Assembly (NCBI RefSeq): GCF_963455295.1
Contig: NZ_OY734020.1
Location: forward strand, 1,302,001 to 1,366,000
DNA: 64,000 nt
Source: Candidatus Thiodiazotropha sp. CDECU1
GTDB taxonomy: Bacteria > Pseudomonadota > Gammaproteobacteria > Chromatiales > Chromatiaceae
Direction of reading: 5' to 3'
Below the pieces are notes generated by a model, which saw nothing but the letters and a program-made list of their open reading frames with translations, was not told where the DNA came from and searched no databases. Within the stretch, counting starts at the first letter, position 1; each line of letters opens with the position of its first letter. Position numbers and translations under genes: made by a program. Below, piece after piece: positions 62,239 through 64,000 of this stretch.

Positions 62239-64000
62239 CTACAGCTTTCTGATCTTTTCCAACTGCAGTTGCAGGGTTTCAAGGGCGCCTTTGCTATCCG
62301 CCAGTTTTTCACGCTCCTTGTCCACAACAGCCTGAGGCGCCTTGTCGACGAAGTTGGGATTGGCCAGTTTCTTTTCGATGCGCTCCACATCGTTCTGCAT
62401 ACGCCCGATCTCCTTCTCCAGACGCTTGCTCTCCGCCTCCTTGTCGATCAACCCGGCAAGGGGAATCAGTACCTTCATGTCGCCGACCAGTGCCGTGGAC
62501 GACTCCGGCTCATCCTCACCTTTGGCCAGGACTTGGATCGACTCGGTGCGGGCGAGGAAGTCGAGGAAATGGCGATGTTGTTCTGCCAGTGCCTTGTCAC
62601 GCCCACTGGCATTGGCCAGGATCACAGGCACCGGTTTGCCGGGGGCGATGTTCATCTCGCCCTTGATCTTGCGAATGCCGAGAATGAACTGCATCACCCA
62701 GGCCATCTCTCTCTCAGCCTCCTCGTTGATGAGCGATTCGCGCTGGGTGGGGAAGGGCTGGTGCATGATGGTTGCGCCATCCTGCCCTGCATCGATTACA
62801 CCGGCGATGGGGGCAACCCGCTGCCAGATCTCTTCGGTGATAAAAGGCATGATCGGATGGGTCAGACGCAACAGGTTTTCCAATACCCTGACCAGGGTGC
62901 GACGGGTGCCGCGCTTGGCCGCATCCGAGGCGTTGTCGTCGTTGAGTACCGGCTTGCTCAGCTCCAGGTACCAGTCGCAATACTCATTCCAGGTGAACTC
63001 ATAGATCGCCTGGGCGGCATGATCGAAGCGGTAGCCTTCGATGGCCTCCGCCACGGCCAGCTTGGTCTTTTGCAGGCGTGACATGATCCAGCGGTCTGCG
63101 GCGGACCGCTCCAGGGCGGCGGCAGGTTCGGAGTGCCCGGTTTTCACCCCTTGCACACCACAATCCTGCCCCTCCACATTCATCATGACATAGCGGGTGG
63201 CGTTCCACAGTTTGTTGCAGAAGTTGCGATAGCCCTCGATGCGCCCCAGGTCGAATTTGATATCCCGGCCTGTTGCCGCAAGGGCGGCAAAGGTAAAACG
63301 CAGGGCATCGGTGCCGAAGCTGGGGATGCCCTCGGGAAACTCCTTGCGGGTCAGTTTTTCGATCTTTTTCGCCAGCTGTGGCTGCATCATGCCGCTGGTG
63401 CGCTTCTGCACCAGTTTTTCCAGCTCGATGCCGTCGATGAGATCGATAGGATCGAGCACGTTTCCCTTCGATTTGGACATCTTGTCGCCATGGGAGTCAC
63501 GTACCAGGCCATGCACATAGACCTCCTTGAAGGGTACCTCATCCATGAACTTGATCCCCATCATGATCATCCGCGCGACCCAGAAGAAGATGATATCGAA
63601 GCCGGTCACCAGTACGCTGGTGGGGTAGAAGTTCTTCAGCCGATCGGTCTGCTCCGGCCAGCCCAGGGTGGAGAAGGGCCAGAGGGCGGAACTGAACCAG
63701 GTATCGAGCACATCCTCGTCCTGTTGCAGGGGATAGTTCTCATCCAGGTTGTGCCGGGCACGGACTTCCGCTTCCGAGCGGCCCACATAGACATTGCCCT
63801 GGTCATCGTACCAGGCGGGGATACGATGGCCCCACCAGATCTGACGGCTGATACACCAGTCCTGGATATTGCGCATCCACTCGTAATAGGTGTTCTTCCA
63901 GTTATCAGGGACAAAGCGGATTTTTCCGCTCTCCACCGCTTCGATGGCGGGTTTGGCCAGGGGGGCGATCTTGACGTACCACTGATCGGTGAGAAAGGGT
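62239..64000 (-). CDS. valS: Valyl-tRNA synthetase, C-terminal part (5' end outside window)
   Basis: About 587 residues are visible and the frame is open to the right edge ([18 protein letters not shown] near the edge). The KMSKS motif is in [10 protein letters not shown] and the editing-domain exit [19 protein letters not shown] is present, as are the anticodon-binding domain ([10 protein letters not shown]) and a C-terminal coiled coil ([23 protein letters not shown]). The visible part is intact. Charges tRNA-Val. Confidence 0.97.
   Translation of the reverse strand, partial: PFLTDQWYVKIAPLAKPAIEAVESGKIRFVPDNWKNTYYEWMRNIQDWCISRQIWWGHRIPAWYDDQGNVYVGRSEAEVRARHNLDENYPLQQDEDVLDTWFSSALWPFSTLGWPEQTDRLKNFYPTSVLVTGFDIIFFWVARMIMMGIKFMDEVPFKEVYVHGLVRDSHGDKMSKSKGNVLDPIDLIDGIELEKLVQKRTSGMMQPQLAKKIEKLTRKEFPEGIPSFGTDALRFTFAALAATGRDIKFDLGRIEGYRNFCNKLWNATRYVMMNVEGQDCGVQGVKTGHSEPAAALERSAADRWIMSRLQKTKLAVAEAIEGYRFDHAAQAIYEFTWNEYCDWYLELSKPVLNDDNASDAAKRGTRRTLVRVLENLLRLTHPIMPFITEEIWQRVAPIAGVIDAGQDGATIMHQPFPTQRESLINEEAEREMAWVMQFILGIRKIKGEMNIAPGKPVPVILANASGRDKALAEQHRHFLDFLARTESIQVLAKGEDEPESSTALVGDMKVLIPLAGLIDKEAESKRLEKEIGRMQNDVERIEKKLANPNFVDKAPQAVVDKEREKLADSKGALETLQLQLEKIRKL

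Overview
The window is about 64 kb of a gammaproteobacterial chromosome. The gene orders clpS-clpA/infA, rluE-mnmA-hflD and purB are typical of the class. The mix of a PQQ (quinoprotein) relay, methanethiol oxidation, hydrogenase accessory genes with an H2 sensor, and nitrate assimilation suggests a lithotrophic or methylotrophic, probably sulfur-oxidising organism, for example of the Sedimenticola or Candidatus Thiodiazotropha type. That placement is inference; no rRNA or tRNA gene was seen.

Region 1 (1-8.6 kb): the end of a PQQ-dehydrogenase-associated cluster (SoxYZ-like carrier, zinc metallohydrolase, CXXCW-type protein). A convergent TetR regulator follows. Then comes a methanethiol-oxidase operon: mtoX, a SCO-MauG fusion, SCO1 and a TlpA-like thioredoxin. 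A near-consensus promoter with an 18-bp palindrome in its spacer lies upstream, a likely TetR operator. A heme-binding HAMP membrane sensor closes the region.

Region 2 (8.6-14.1 kb): a DUF4388-like protein; a tight four-gene operon with an ExbB/TolQ-type channel, an ExbD-like protein with an unusual periplasmic domain, a membrane protein and a lipoprotein; a tandem-duplicated diheme cytochrome c behind a sigma-54-type promoter; a lone 25-residue pqqA with its own terminator; and a bacteriohemerythrin.

Region 3 (14.4-30.5 kb): a long [NiFe]-hydrogenase accessory and regulatory cluster, hupD-F-G-H-I-J-K, hypA-B-C-D-E, hypX, hupR, hupT, hupU, hupV. It is nearly colinear with the Ralstonia/Cupriavidus hox-hyp cluster, but the catalytic subunit genes and hypF are missing. 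A sigma-54-type promoter precedes hupD. A 271-bp MITE-like element sits between hupG and hupH, and REP-like palindromes sit between hypB/hypC, hypD/hypE and hypE/hypX.

Region 4 (30.5-36.7 kb): a diguanylate cyclase, a YjfB-type small protein, an AI-2E family permease, a small DUF6356-like protein, a 4-oxalocrotonate tautomerase divergent from an HxlR regulator with two tandem operators, and a NudF-type Nudix hydrolase.

Region 5 (36.7-44.1 kb): nitrate assimilation, nrtA-nrtB-nrtD-nasA-globin. It lies behind a sigma-54-type promoter and a leader in which a hexaloop hairpin overlaps a strong intrinsic terminator, as in ANTAR (NasR/NasT) attenuation.

Region 6 (44.1-64 kb): an MBOAT/SGNH acyl-transfer pair; a minus-strand housekeeping run (GNAT protein, roxA, purB, acnA, LEA-like lipoprotein, hflD, mnmA, rluE, cold-shock protein); clpS-clpA convergent with infA; an exported intradiol dioxygenase with a convergent tautomerase-family gene; a 119-bp tandem repeat; and valS running off the right edge.
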